A DNA stretch of 49,605 nucleotides. Source: an uncultured Bacteroidales bacterium. Lineage in GTDB: Bacteria > Bacteroidota > Bacteroidia > Bacteroidales > Paludibacteraceae. The notes beneath the pieces were generated by a model. That model saw only the letters and a list, made by a program, of their open reading frames with translations. It was not told the origin of the DNA and did no database searches. Both the position numbers and the translations under genes were made by a program. The stretch's first letter is position 1. Each line of letters opens with the position of its first letter. Shown here in pieces: positions 1 through 8,921 of this stretch. The stretch is from the NCBI GenBank assembly GCA_934728255.1, contig CAKVEC010000012.1:1-49605 (forward strand), in the 5' to 3' direction.

Positions 1-248
1 TTGGAAACAATCACCCACCCTGCCGAATCAGCCGCATTAACAATATACAAATAAGGTTTTGAATTACGGTTTAACGGCGTGACAGATTGAATTTTCTTTT
101 GGGAAGTAGAAATATCTATTGTCCGGATTTGTGGAAAACAATTAAGTACCACTAAAGCATCATTCTTAATTTCCTCTATGGTATATTCTTGTGCATTCAT
201 ACCTATAGATAAAAACAAAATGCATATTGCAAATCCTATTCGTTTCAT
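1..248 (-). CDS. Peptidase C10 (streptopain-like) precursor, N-terminal fragment
   Basis: The first 82 codons of a gene that runs off the left edge. Residues 1-19 form a signal peptide (MKRIGFAICILFLSIGMNA, then Q). The remainder resembles the inhibitory propeptide (Spi domain) of C10 cysteine proteases: hydrophobic residues spaced as in that fold, ending in YLYIVNAADSAGWVIVS, the strand that in the family reads roughly Y-x-F-N-x-G-x-x-G-G-F-V-I-V-S. Family members are secreted papain-fold proteases kept inactive by this propeptide. The catalytic Cys and His lie outside the window, so activity cannot be judged. It starts 13 bases after the preceding lipoprotein gene, so they probably share a transcript. 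A different exported protein with a similar propeptide is possible. Confidence 0.6.
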   Translation of the reverse strand, partial: MKRIGFAICILFLSIGMNAQEYTIEEIKNDALVVLNCFPQIRTIDISTSQKKIQSVTPLNRNSKPYLYIVNAADSAGWVIVS

Positions 249-261
249 ATATTCTTAAATT

Positions 262-924
262 TTACATATCAAGGTAAAAACCGATACCATTGCAATAGTC
301 TTCTATACAATCTTCTTCTATCAGTTGGTTGAGCAATGCCACTATATCATCAATTGTTACCTGTTCTTTATTTCTTTTATGATAACGTGGCGTAGATTTT
401 TTTGTAAGTTTGGCGATTATTCCTTCGTCTATCTCATACGTATGTTTGAAAGGATTGGTAGCAAATGACACTTGGGGGATAGTGTCTATATCTGCATTAC
501 ACAAGTCTTTCCAATCAATATCCAAAAAAATAGGTAACCCAACAAGGTTCACATACGGATATGCCATATAATAGCCATTTTTCAAAGGAATATACTTGGT
601 TTCAGTTGCCAACTCACATATATCATAATATGCCCCTTTCATACTATAAACTCCCTTATCCAATTCTGTAAAATACGGAGCGTTTGTATCCAATTTAGGA
701 TAAGTTGGAATCGCATATTTTGAAGTAATATGGTATCGACCATTATTATTGTCAGCCATCCATTCCTCATATGGTTGCACAGCAACTTTATGCAAAATAG
801 CAGTATCTGATAATTGAAAAAATATCACACGCTGATAATCGGGTGGCACTCCCCATTCGCAACTGCTACAGACAATGCATAGCACCAATGATAGCCATGC
901 ATATATGATAGAAATGCGTTTCAT
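262..924 (-). CDS. Uncharacterised lipoprotein preceding the C10 protease
   Basis: 220 residues. The N-terminus is a lipoprotein signal with a lipobox ending at Cys22 (VCSSC), so the mature protein should be membrane-anchored on the periplasmic or outer face. The rest is soluble, rich in Tyr, Asp and Thr, with no motif I recognise. It starts 6 bases after the tail-fibre-like gene ends and is 13 bases from the protease start, so it is probably co-transcribed with both. In Bacteroides, C10 proteases are often encoded beside small lipoprotein inhibitors. This protein is longer than those and I see no clear Spi-like pattern, so an inhibitor role is only a guess from context. Confidence 0.7.
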   Translation of the reverse strand: MKRISIIYAWLSLVLCIVCSSCEWGVPPDYQRVIFFQLSDTAILHKVAVQPYEEWMADNNNGRYHITSKYAIPTYPKLDTNAPYFTELDKGVYSMKGAYYDICELATETKYIPLKNGYYMAYPYVNLVGLPIFLDIDWKDLCNADIDTIPQVSFATNPFKHTYEIDEGIIAKLTKKSTPRYHKRNKEQVTIDDIVALLNQLIEEDCIEDYCNGIGFYLDM

Positions 925-930
925 AGTCTA

Positions 931-1728
931 TTATTTTTGCAGTTGTTCCATTTTTTGTTGCAAATCTTTGATTTGTTGGTCTTGCTCGATGATATAAAGG
1001 GTGAGTTCCTCTATCTTTTGCAGGAGTTGGAACTGCAACTCATTGACGCTTACGCCGTTCTGCTGCATATCTTTGGCAGATTGTATCTCGGGCAGGTGTT
1101 TGTTTTCTGCAATAAACGACTGCACCTCGCTCAACGGACGCAAGCGATAGTTGGTATCAAACACAAAGTCTGCACCACCAACACCATTCAAGTCCACAAG
1201 AATTTCTCTTGCACGAATAGTACCAATGACATCCAACTTGTAAGCCGGGGACTTGGTGCCGATACCGATATTGCCATTGTTCTGCAAGAAAAGTGCATAA
1301 TTAAAACCACCTACTTTCCAAAAATTAAGTCCATAGCCTTCGCTATCTGTAGAAACATATTCTATTCCCCAACTACCACGACGACTATTTTTGTCCTTAT
1401 CATTTACATCTGCTTCAAACAAAATAGAGCCATTATTCGAGCCATCCGCACGTGTTTTGGTTGAAGTCTTGGAAATCATTATATTTCCACCTACAACGTG
1501 TAAATCCTGAAGTGGTGCAGAAGTTCCAACACCAACTTTTCCTTCCTGTGTAACGCTCAGCATCGGTTCTGTAAATTTAGGATCATCACTCGTTGTGGAT
1601 ACACCTAATGTACCATCACTGCCATTTACTACACCGATTTGCCAATCTTCGACTGTAATAGCAGGAGTACCTGCCATAGCAACTATAGAACTGATAATAA
1701 CAAGACTGCTTAAAATACTACGTTTCAT
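931..1728 (-). CDS. Secreted tail-fibre-like protein with C-terminal coiled coil
   Basis: 265 residues with a signal peptide (cleavage near residue 19). The middle carries repeated beta-helix phrases of the tail-fibre type, such as GKVGVGTSAPLQDLHVVGG and GNIGIGTKSPAYKLDVIGT. The C-terminal third has the region common in Bacteroidota tail-fibre-like proteins (RLRPLSEVQSFIAENKHLPEI), then a coiled coil rich in Gln, Leu and Glu (about 230-265) that would trimerise the protein. There are no phage structural genes nearby and the signal peptide argues for an exported surface fibre. It lies 39 bases downstream of the S74-domain gene and is probably in the same operon. The ligand is unknown. Confidence 0.75.
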   Translation of the reverse strand: MKRSILSSLVIISSIVAMAGTPAITVEDWQIGVVNGSDGTLGVSTTSDDPKFTEPMLSVTQEGKVGVGTSAPLQDLHVVGGNIMISKTSTKTRADGSNNGSILFEADVNDKDKNSRRGSWGIEYVSTDSEGYGLNFWKVGGFNYALFLQNNGNIGIGTKSPAYKLDVIGTIRAREILVDLNGVGGADFVFDTNYRLRPLSEVQSFIAENKHLPEIQSAKDMQQNGVSVNELQFQLLQKIEELTLYIIEQDQQIKDLQQKMEQLQK

Positions 1729-1767
1729 AATTCATAAAGATTTTAATAGATTAGTGCTTATATTGTA

Positions 1768-2709
1768 TTACAATTCATTTGCTATTTTTTGTTTTTTGAT
1801 AATGGCTTTATTATCTGTTGCTAAAGCATTTACCTGTTCCGACAGGTCTTGTACGGCTTGGATCAGCAACGGAATCAACTCGATATAGTTAATACTCATC
1901 ACGCCTGCGGCGTCTTCGTGTACCAATTCGGGATAGATTTCTTTTACCTCTTGGGCGAGCAAACCATAATGGGTAGTACTCTGTGCGGCGAGTTCCATTT
2001 CCTGCATCTCGAGCGATTGCACAGCCACTTTGGCGGTATCGGAGGTGTCTATCGAGTTTGCCATAGCGATAGCGGTACCCGATTGCATATTGTATTGCAC
2101 GGGATTGAGGGCGGCGACTTTGCTGAGTGCGTCCGAGCCGATGGAACGGATATTGGATTTGTAGCGGGCATCGGAAAGGGTGGTAACTGTTTGGGCGGTT
2201 AATGTACCCGTAGTGTAAACATCTCCGTAAAAATAGCCTGCATATTTGCCATTTACTACAGGAATATCCCAGTCAAATGTACCCATCACTGCAGCACCAT
2301 TATTAGTTCCTGTCAAGTTGCCTACCACACCATAGTTATATCCAGATGTACAGTTACCGGCACTCGCTATAATGCCATACGAGCGACCTGATGTTTGTGG
2401 TTTTGGAGTACTTGCATACGCCATAATTGCTACTTGTCTATCGTAAACATAATCTGCAGTAGCACGTATGGCAGGTCCCCATTGTGCTAATGATTTAGAA
2501 TGAACTGTAAGGGCGTTATAAAAATCTCCATTTGCAAAAATTGCAACCTTGTTGCCAAGCCCAACTTGTGGTCTGGGTCTTGTAGTAGTTTTCTGTACGA
2601 TTGCAGTATCTCCAATTACAACTTTACCTACGCTATCGATGGTGATTTGTGCATAAGTACTTATTGCCACTGCGATGCATAAGAGCATCAAAAGATTTAG
2701 TTTCTTCAT
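1768..2709 (-). CDS. Secreted fibre protein with S74 intramolecular chaperone domain
   Basis: 313 residues with a signal peptide (about 1-20, ending TYAQ). The N-terminal two thirds are a Gly/Ala/Thr-rich beta-structured region. From about residue 178 it enters a peptidase S74 type domain: LSDARYKSNIRSI, then HYGLLAQEVKEIYPELV and INYIELIPLLIQAVQDL, the usual hallmarks. In phage tail spikes and in endosialidase this domain helps the fibre trimerise and may cut itself off. A short coiled coil follows. It is 33 bases downstream of the DUF3244-like gene. With the next gene it makes a pair of fibre-like exported proteins in a non-phage setting. Whether autoproteolysis occurs cannot be told from sequence. 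Confidence 0.8.
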   Translation of the reverse strand: MKKLNLLMLLCIAVAISTYAQITIDSVGKVVIGDTAIVQKTTTRPRPQVGLGNKVAIFANGDFYNALTVHSKSLAQWGPAIRATADYVYDRQVAIMAYASTPKPQTSGRSYGIIASAGNCTSGYNYGVVGNLTGTNNGAAVMGTFDWDIPVVNGKYAGYFYGDVYTTGTLTAQTVTTLSDARYKSNIRSIGSDALSKVAALNPVQYNMQSGTAIAMANSIDTSDTAKVAVQSLEMQEMELAAQSTTHYGLLAQEVKEIYPELVHEDAAGVMSINYIELIPLLIQAVQDLSEQVNALATDNKAIIKKQKIANEL

Positions 2710-2742
2710 AATGAAATATTTCGTGGTTAGTAATTTGGTTGT

Positions 2743-3120
2743 TTATTTTGCAGTAAAACTGCCTTCTACGGTTGTTTTGCCCGATGAGATACGAACTATG
2801 TAGTTGCCTGCTGCAGGAAGGGATATTTCGGTTTCATCGATAAAATCCTGCTGTGCGACCAAAGCACCGTTTTCCTTACGAACCTCCGCACGTGCGGGCA
2901 TACCTGTATCTGCTTTTACAGAAAGGTCTTTACCTTTGATAGTAGCACCAAAGCGATTAGGATCTTTTTCTTTTCCGCCATGTTCGGTATCATCAAATGG
3001 CGCAATCGGTGAAAAAGTAAATACATAGGTGAGAATAATGTTTTCGCCATCTACGGCTTGGGCGGAAAGGTTGCTGATACCCAATAGGCAACATACAACT
3101 AAAAAGAAAAGTTTTTTCAT
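2743..3120 (-). CDS. Small exported DUF3244-like protein
   Basis: 125 residues with a cleavable signal peptide (ending SNLSAQA). The mature part matches the general plan of DUF3244: one Ig-like beta sandwich with a C-terminal pattern of the type LPAAGNYIVRISSGKTTVEGSF, where the family has an [AS]GxYxIxI/L strand, a turn, and a G-x-F ending. No catalytic residues are evident. It is the first gene after a clear promoter and leads the fibre, lipoprotein and protease run. Such small proteins are often found near C10 proteases and TPR regulators in Bacteroidales, but their function is not known to me. Confidence 0.65.
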   Translation of the reverse strand: MKKLFFLVVCCLLGISNLSAQAVDGENIILTYVFTFSPIAPFDDTEHGGKEKDPNRFGATIKGKDLSVKADTGMPARAEVRKENGALVAQQDFIDETEISLPAAGNYIVRISSGKTTVEGSFTAK

Positions 3121-3147
3121 GGTTAGAATGAATTAAAATTTCTGCTA

Positions 3148-3179
3148 CAAAGGTAAGGCTTTTTTCGCAATGCAACAAA
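3148..3179 (-). promoter_or_regulatory. Bacteroidota-type promoter for the DUF3244/fibre/C10 operon
   Basis: On the minus strand the -33 element TTTG (3176-3179) is separated by exactly 20 bases from the -7 element TACCTTTG (3148-3155). The first gene starts at 3120. This is the vegetative sigma factor pattern of Bacteroidota. Confidence 0.8.
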
Positions 3180-3262
3180 AAATAGGTATAGACAAAAAAA
3201 TATATATATTACTGATAATCAACAATGTATATTTTTGATGTATAGACAATTTTATTTTAAGA

Positions 3263-4705
3263 CTATTCTGAACATGCCATTTCGAATAAAACATCGTACA
3301 AATTAGCCGAAGTTGTGTCTAATTTCTTTGCTATACGTAATTTGATTGTAGGTGTACTTTGTTTGGAATAGCAAAGACTATCACTTAGTGCGGCTAAAGA
3401 CAGATTATTGTATAACACTATATATACACAGAGTTTAATTTCTTTTTCCACTAAATTCTTTTCCCGTAATTTTTCTATAAAATGGGGTAAGGTAGAATCT
3501 ATGTCTACGCAGAATGTGTTGTAATCATTCCATTTTTTAGGAGGCATAGGGTGCAACGTGCGGAATTGCAATATACTTTGTTGCAAGTATTGTGCGTTAT
3601 TGTTTTCTAACTTCTGGTTTATTTTTTGTATTTCGAGATCTTTTTGTTGTAACAATACATTATTGTTGTGCATTTGTTTTTGTTTATTATCTCGTAAGTG
3701 AAGAAATAGGATCAGTAAAGAAAGGCATATAATCACCATAATCAATACAACCACTTGCCAACCAAATGAAAATTTTGGTGCACTGATATAGCTTTTAAGT
3801 TTTGTTGTGGCGGCTGAATAAGCACTTTTTGCAAATTCTCGTTCACGGCTTTCATCTTCACGTAAATGCGAGTACTCTGCAAGCGCATCTGCATTCTTTT
3901 CTTGTTCTGCACATTCAATCAAGACATAATAGGCATTGGAACGATAAAAATGATTTTGGGAATAACGGATAATATATTGTGCATAAGGAAAAGCCTTGTC
4001 AAATTGTTCCAACTTGACATAGATTTGCATTACTTTCATTACTGAAAAGCATTTCCAATCCGTTGAATTGTATAGGTCTATGCTCTCTTGAAAATGCCAC
4101 AAGGCAGAATCGTATTGGCATTGTTGAAAATAATACAATCCGCGTGATTCCAATAAACGTGCTTTATACAAATTGCCCAAATCGAATATGTGTGCCATTT
4201 GCCAAATGGAATCAGCATAGTGAAATTCTTTCAGATAATTATACCTGTTACTAATGGTTATCAGTCCGTTAGCATATCTTTCTTTGCTGATATTTTGAAA
4301 ATGATTGTTGGCACGTTGGTAAAACTCCAAAGATACATTTTCTTCATCTGCTTGTGCACAGATAAATCCCATACACGAATTAACACGTCCGCAGAGAGTA
4401 TAATCGTGCGGGTGGAGATAGTCGGAAGCAATATAGCAGTCCGCTGCTTCTAATATAAGAAAATTATCTTCCAAGTTCCGCCCGAGGTAGTAGTAGGCTT
4501 TGGCGAGGGTAGTACGGTGGCATTGGCGAACAAAGGGCTTATCCAAAGTGCGGGCGGCAGTGCGCAAGGCAGCAGTGTCCCGATACAGAATATGCTCTGT
4601 ATCGAGACTGTCTGCCGTAGCAACCGTTTGCTGCGCTTGGCGGATATTGCCGCACCCCGTCAGCAAAAGGCAAGCAAACACTATATACACCGTGCGAAAA
4701 GACAC
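3263..4705 (-). CDS. TPR-containing membrane-spanning transcriptional regulator
   Basis: 480 residues starting with GTG; an in-frame stop precedes it. It has a lipobox-like N-terminus (LLLTGC, Cys18), then helical TPR-like repeats to about residue 300 (for example FQQCQYDSALWHFQESIDLY). A single membrane helix follows at about 314-336 (WQVVVLIMVIICLSLLILF), then a coiled coil, then a C-terminal domain of about 85 residues with a helix-turn-helix look (LSLAALSDSLCYSKQSTPTI, then KLRIAKKL). The predicted plan is a periplasmic sensor half and a cytoplasmic DNA-binding half. It lies just upstream of the promoter at 3148 and is likely to control that operon. The protein at 27957-29660 has the same plan. 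The family is recognised; the signal is unknown. Confidence 0.75.
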   Translation of the reverse strand: MSFRTVYIVFACLLLTGCGNIRQAQQTVATADSLDTEHILYRDTAALRTAARTLDKPFVRQCHRTTLAKAYYYLGRNLEDNFLILEAADCYIASDYLHPHDYTLCGRVNSCMGFICAQADEENVSLEFYQRANNHFQNISKERYANGLITISNRYNYLKEFHYADSIWQMAHIFDLGNLYKARLLESRGLYYFQQCQYDSALWHFQESIDLYNSTDWKCFSVMKVMQIYVKLEQFDKAFPYAQYIIRYSQNHFYRSNAYYVLIECAEQEKNADALAEYSHLREDESREREFAKSAYSAATTKLKSYISAPKFSFGWQVVVLIMVIICLSLLILFLHLRDNKQKQMHNNNVLLQQKDLEIQKINQKLENNNAQYLQQSILQFRTLHPMPPKKWNDYNTFCVDIDSTLPHFIEKLREKNLVEKEIKLCVYIVLYNNLSLAALSDSLCYSKQSTPTIKLRIAKKLDTTSANLYDVLFEMACSE

Positions 4706-4778
4706 ACTTATGCTCCAATTAACCTTTTATTTATTAGTGACTTTGACTCCGTTAATTGTTATTAATTGACCGTTAATT

Positions 4779-6350
4779 TTATTCCAATGTTAATTCCTTT
4801 ATAGCGCGGGAGCGGTCGAAGGTGAAGAGGTAGGTGCCGGTATTGTCGTAGTGGGCAAGAACACGGGGGAAGAACTGCGGGTACTGCTGAATGGCAGGGA
4901 TAAGATAACGGTAGGTGGAACTATAGCCGAGAGCGTCCACAAGCACTAAATCGACGTTCTTCTTTACCAAGTCGGCTATCAGCACACGTGCATCGTCGGT
5001 ATAGAGATAGTTCACGCCCGGACGCTCGGCATACATATAGAGCATTTGGGGCTTGCGGGAGCAGACAACGGTGCCAGCGGGGGTATTCTTCTTGAGCAAC
5101 TTGCCAATAGAGAAGAACTGCTGGTAGTTGACGGGGTATTTCTGCTGCGCAAGTTGGTGCTCCTCCAGCAAACCCGCCTTGGAGAAAAAGAGCAAGAGCA
5201 GCAGAAAATAGGCAGGAAAGTGTTTTTCTTTCCATTTGCGCTGCAAAAGCCACGTAAGAATAGCCCACAGTCCAATAAGCAGAAAAGCCGTCAGAAAAGG
5301 CAAAACAGAGGTGATATAGCGATTTCCGCTCGGGGTACTAAAAATAGAGATAACACCGAGTGTGGCAGCGATATAGCCGATAGCGAACCAGCGTTGCTTA
5401 CCGAGACGCCATGCACCGAGGAGCATAACCACCAGCATAACTGCACCCAAAATGTAGATATACCACGTGTAAACAGGCTCATCGCAATTCAATTTGGCAA
5501 AGGGGAGAATAGTGCTCGGGAAAGCCTGGAAGATGAGCATACGGAGCGTATCGAAGAAGCGCGTTACCACCTCACCGAAGCCGAGCGAACCCATCTCGGG
5601 TCGCCAGGGATTAGCCACCATAATTGAGTCGAGATAGCGGTTGCCGTTCAAACCCAAAGCACGGTTACGGAGCATCCACGGCAGGCATCCGAGGGCAAAA
5701 CCGACGAGTGTAGCGGGCAGTGCCGCCCAACGGCGGCGCACCAACAAGACCAAGGCAACCGCCGCCACAAGGGCTACGCCCTGGGTACGGATATGGTAGG
5801 TAAAGACCAGTGCCACAAGCATGACATAGAACCAAGGCGATGTGAGTTCGCTCCACCACTTGTCTTCCTTCCGGCTCATACGGATGAGTGCAAAGAAGAC
5901 AAGCATACTCATAAAGAGGAAACTTGATTCGGACATCATCATCGTGGAGAAATGGAGCAGGCGGGGACAGAATAAGCCCGCTATGGAGGCAGTGAAGGCT
6001 ATATCCATAGGCAATGAGAGTGCCAACAGGGCAAAATAGAGCAGGAGGATGCTCGCCAGAACAAAGACCTCGTTGAGCCATTTCTGCGCCACGATGCTGT
6101 CTGTGATAGCACGTAGCGGGGTCATCAGAATGGGGTAGCCGGGCGGGAAGGTAGAAGTGGCGGGACTGCCCGGTGAGGACAAGTCGCAATAGCCGTTGCC
6201 CTCCGCAAGGGAGGTGGCATAGATATAGTAGTTGAAGTTATCGCCGTTGAGGTCGGGTTTGCTGTTGAACGTATAGAGTACGACACACAACCACGCTACG
6301 ACAATGGTCAGCGGAAAGACGATATAACGAAAGATATTACTTTTGCTCAT
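4779..6350 (-). CDS. GT39/ArnT-like multi-pass membrane glycosyltransferase
   Basis: 523 residues from ATG at 6350 (MSKSNIFRY). A longer reading extends to 6404 but lies inside the upstream gene. There are about ten to twelve hydrophobic helices. The first periplasmic loop has the pattern of GT39-like enzymes: an acidic residue (NGDNFNYYIYATSLAEGNGY) followed by PPGYPILMTP. Such enzymes take a sugar from a polyprenyl-phosphate carrier. Substrate and acceptor are not predictable here. It overlaps the FAD enzyme upstream by 14 bases and is thus probably translated with it. With GtrA at 8922 it suggests a lipid-linked sugar modification path at the inner membrane. Confidence 0.75.
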   Translation of the reverse strand: MSKSNIFRYIVFPLTIVVAWLCVVLYTFNSKPDLNGDNFNYYIYATSLAEGNGYCDLSSPGSPATSTFPPGYPILMTPLRAITDSIVAQKWLNEVFVLASILLLYFALLALSLPMDIAFTASIAGLFCPRLLHFSTMMMSESSFLFMSMLVFFALIRMSRKEDKWWSELTSPWFYVMLVALVFTYHIRTQGVALVAAVALVLLVRRRWAALPATLVGFALGCLPWMLRNRALGLNGNRYLDSIMVANPWRPEMGSLGFGEVVTRFFDTLRMLIFQAFPSTILPFAKLNCDEPVYTWYIYILGAVMLVVMLLGAWRLGKQRWFAIGYIAATLGVISIFSTPSGNRYITSVLPFLTAFLLIGLWAILTWLLQRKWKEKHFPAYFLLLLLFFSKAGLLEEHQLAQQKYPVNYQQFFSIGKLLKKNTPAGTVVCSRKPQMLYMYAERPGVNYLYTDDARVLIADLVKKNVDLVLVDALGYSSTYRYLIPAIQQYPQFFPRVLAHYDNTGTYLFTFDRSRAIKELTLE

Positions 6351-7896
6351 GATATTCTTTTTCAGTGTTAACATTCCATATATTTGTTTTGTCGGCAACG
6401 CCATTACGGATATTGCGGACGCACTCGATAGCGGTCATCATGGAGTGGTCCATATTGTTGTAGCGGTGCTGTCCGTTGCGCCCGAGGCAGTAGAGGTTCG
6501 GGATAGTGTCGAGGAACGCCTTGACGGTATCCAACTGATAATAAGAGCCATAGTAGGCAGGGTAGGCTTTCTTGATGCGCACATGGCAGGCATCGAGAAC
6601 ATCCTCACGGTTGATGATGTCTATTTTGACGAGTTCATCGATAGCCATATTGATAAAATCCTCTTTTGGCATATTCCAGAAGGTGTCGCCCTCGGTGCAG
6701 AAATACTCGAGACCAATCCACATAGTGTGTTCGTAGTCGTTGACAAGATAGGGCGACCAGTTGTTGAACACCTGCAGGCGCCCGATATGCACATCGCGTT
6801 CCTGAATGTATATCCAGGTATCGGGAACGCGGTGGTCGAACGTGGGGATATGCGTTTGGTTCTTGATGCGCATCTGCTTGACGCAGAGACCGACGGTAAT
6901 GAAATCGCGGTATGGCAGATTGCAAGCAATATCGGAGACGGGTTGCGGTACCTCGATACCGCGGAGGGCGGGAACGAGATCTTTGATGGGCATGGTAGAG
7001 AGGAAATAGTCGCAAGGAAACGTCTGCTCCTGTCCATCTGCCGTGCGGGCGACGACGGACACTACCCTACCCTTCTCCACGTTTATTCCGATGACTTCGT
7101 GCTGCATATGTATCTCGCCGCCGAGTTGGCGGATGTCGTCTGCCACGGTTTCCCAGAGTTGCCCCGGACCATATTTAGGGTAGATAAACTGCTCGATGAG
7201 TGATGTCTCGACATGCTTGCTTTTGAGTCCGAGGGCACGTTGAAACATATCTTTCAGCACAGACCTGATACTCAGACCTTTGACGCGCTGGCTGCCCCAG
7301 TCTGCACCCAATTTGGAGGGGTGTACGCCCCATACTTTCTCGGTGTATCCCTCGAAGAACATCTCGTAGAGCGGTCGCCCGAAGCGGTTGATATAGAAGT
7401 TCTCCAAGGAGGTTTCGGGTAACTTATGCACACACGACCACAGGTAGCCGAAGCCTGCACGCATAGTGTTCAGAAAACCCATATTAAAGAAGGTCTCCTT
7501 CTTCATGGAGATGGGGTAATCAAAGAACTTGCGCAGGAAGAAGATACGGCTGACGCGGTTGCGGAGGAGCATAACGCGGTCGGTATGCTCCGGGTCGGGA
7601 CCATCGGGCGAAAGGGGTTTGTCGGCCGTATGGAGCAGAAGGTCGTCCTTGGAGGGTGCGCCCTGTATGGGCATCACGCTTTGCCACCAGTTCATTATTT
7701 CTTCGCTCTTAGAGAAGAAGCGATGCCCGCCGATGTCCATGCGGTTGCCTTTGTACTGCACAGTCTGCGAGATACCGCCGATGGCATTGGTGGACTCGAG
7801 GATGACGGGGTGGATGTCGGTATTTTTCAACAGTTCGTAAGCGGCAGTGAGTCCCGCAGGACCTGCACCCGCTATGACAGCGATTTTTTGAGCCAT
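6337..7896 (-). CDS. FAD-dependent oxidoreductase, UDP-galactopyranose mutase-like
   Basis: 519 residues. It opens with a dinucleotide-binding Rossmann motif (VIAGAGPAGLTAAYEL, about 7-22) and an acidic residue ending strand two (ILES). Then comes GGISQTVQYKGNRMDIGGHRFF, shortened here to its key parts: GG, then DIGGHRF, a flavin-contacting stretch of the amine oxidase/UGM superfamily. Near the C-terminus GRNGQHRYNNMDHSMMTAI is the FAD-binding end of this subfamily. It probably acts on a nucleotide- or lipid-linked sugar in the cytosol. A protoporphyrinogen-oxidase-like label is often given to such proteins but the context favours sugars. The start codon is ATG; it overlaps the GT39-like gene by 14 bases. 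Confidence 0.8.
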   Translation of the reverse strand: MAQKIAVIAGAGPAGLTAAYELLKNTDIHPVILESTNAIGGISQTVQYKGNRMDIGGHRFFSKSEEIMNWWQSVMPIQGAPSKDDLLLHTADKPLSPDGPDPEHTDRVMLLRNRVSRIFFLRKFFDYPISMKKETFFNMGFLNTMRAGFGYLWSCVHKLPETSLENFYINRFGRPLYEMFFEGYTEKVWGVHPSKLGADWGSQRVKGLSIRSVLKDMFQRALGLKSKHVETSLIEQFIYPKYGPGQLWETVADDIRQLGGEIHMQHEVIGINVEKGRVVSVVARTADGQEQTFPCDYFLSTMPIKDLVPALRGIEVPQPVSDIACNLPYRDFITVGLCVKQMRIKNQTHIPTFDHRVPDTWIYIQERDVHIGRLQVFNNWSPYLVNDYEHTMWIGLEYFCTEGDTFWNMPKEDFINMAIDELVKIDIINREDVLDACHVRIKKAYPAYYGSYYQLDTVKAFLDTIPNLYCLGRNGQHRYNNMDHSMMTAIECVRNIRNGVADKTNIWNVNTEKEYHEQK

Positions 7897-7955
7897 AATA
7901 GAATATTTTTAGTTAGTAATTTTATGCATAAAAGTTGCATAAAAAAGTGAATATA

Positions 7956-8032
7956 GTGCATAAAAAAGCGGCTTAAACACCTTGTAAAATGCAATTCTTT
8001 CTACGTCCTTTCTACGTCTTTTCTACGTAATT
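7956..8032 (+). repeat. TTTCTACGTC element, copy 1 of 3
   Basis: An arm of 37 bases (TGCATAAAAAAGCGGCTTA at its left end) leads into a 40-base core at 7993-8032 made of three 11-base units (CTTTCTACGTC, CTTTCTACGTC, TTTTCTACGTA) between AATT ends. The core is identical to that at 35407-35446 and has one difference from that at 42541-42580. It sits between the 3' end of the DUF3298 gene and the 5' end of the FAD enzyme gene. Confidence 0.9.
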
Positions 8033-8090
8033 GGTATTATGAGGCTATAGAAAATGCATACAATGCATATTTTGTGAATATAGACGATAG

Positions 8091-8897
8091 TTATTTCAGT
8101 ACAGAAGAAAGGACCGACCAGGGGAGGAAGATGTCGGTGCGCCCGAGGGCATAGGGGGCTATTTCGTATGGCATATAGACGTAGGTGATACCCTCTTCGG
8201 AGACAAAGAAATTGTCGTTCGGGACGATGTCCTCAATACTATAGCCGAGTTTGCGCAGTTCACGATCGGTATCGGCATTCTCGGTTTGGTGGATCAACGC
8301 CTCGACCAGCATACCGCACAGCGGTTCGAAATAGTCGTCGATAAACAAATCCTCCTCGTGAACGGGTTGCCCGGTAGCAAGAGAATAGTTTTTGAGCAAG
8401 CAGATACCCATTCCATGCGCTCCGCCGGTATAGGAATAGATATCCTCGGCATAACTGAGGATACCGCGTGCCATTCCTGCAGGTGCCGCATTGATAATCA
8501 GTTCCTCGCAGAAAGCCGATCCGTGGTCTTTATCCCCCCACTCTTCCGCCAAAGGCTGATTGTCCTGTATGTATTGTGTATGATTGAGTGCGGCATAGGC
8601 AGAGAGTGCATGGTCGGGTTGCATATCGGCAAACGCTTCGCCGAAGAGTTCGGTTTTTATCTGCATTTGGATAGATAGCAGCACAGAGTCGTGCGCCGGA
8701 ATGGCAACAGGATAGGCATATTGCAAGTCAAGATAAAGACTATCGCGTTTCTCAGGAGTGAGATAGACGGTTTTTTGAAGGATATAGGTCTTGGTAACGA
8801 CAGGCGCAGTATCCAAACCGCGCACCAAACCGTCGATACAAAAAGCGGCTCCCACCAGGAGAATGACAGCCCAGGAACGGAAAAGACTTTTGTTCAT
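8091..8897 (-). CDS. Exported DUF3298/RsiV-like protein
   Basis: 268 residues. One hydrophobic N-terminal segment (about 10-26) acts as a signal or anchor. The C-terminal half has the DUF3298 pattern: YSYTGGAHGMG, where the family has YTGGAH, then TGQPVHEEDLF and a late stretch ending YALGRTDIFLPWSVL (the family reads Y-A-x-G-x-x-x-F-x-I-P-x-x-x-L). In Gram-positive bacteria this fold occurs in the anti-sigma factor RsiV where it binds lysozyme. In Bacteroidota it is commonly a periplasmic protein of unknown role. It is 24 bases downstream of gtrA. Confidence 0.8.
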   Translation of the reverse strand: MNKSLFRSWAVILLVGAAFCIDGLVRGLDTAPVVTKTYILQKTVYLTPEKRDSLYLDLQYAYPVAIPAHDSVLLSIQMQIKTELFGEAFADMQPDHALSAYAALNHTQYIQDNQPLAEEWGDKDHGSAFCEELIINAAPAGMARGILSYAEDIYSYTGGAHGMGICLLKNYSLATGQPVHEEDLFIDDYFEPLCGMLVEALIHQTENADTDRELRKLGYSIEDIVPNDNFFVSEEGITYVYMPYEIAPYALGRTDIFLPWSVLSSVLK

Positions 8898-8921
8898 AAT
8901 GGTATGTTTTTTAGTAGGTTA

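Noticed and set aside
1768..2709. Prophage remnant
   Set aside because: S74 and fibre-like domains are phage-type, but both proteins have signal peptides and no capsid, terminase, portal or integrase gene is near.
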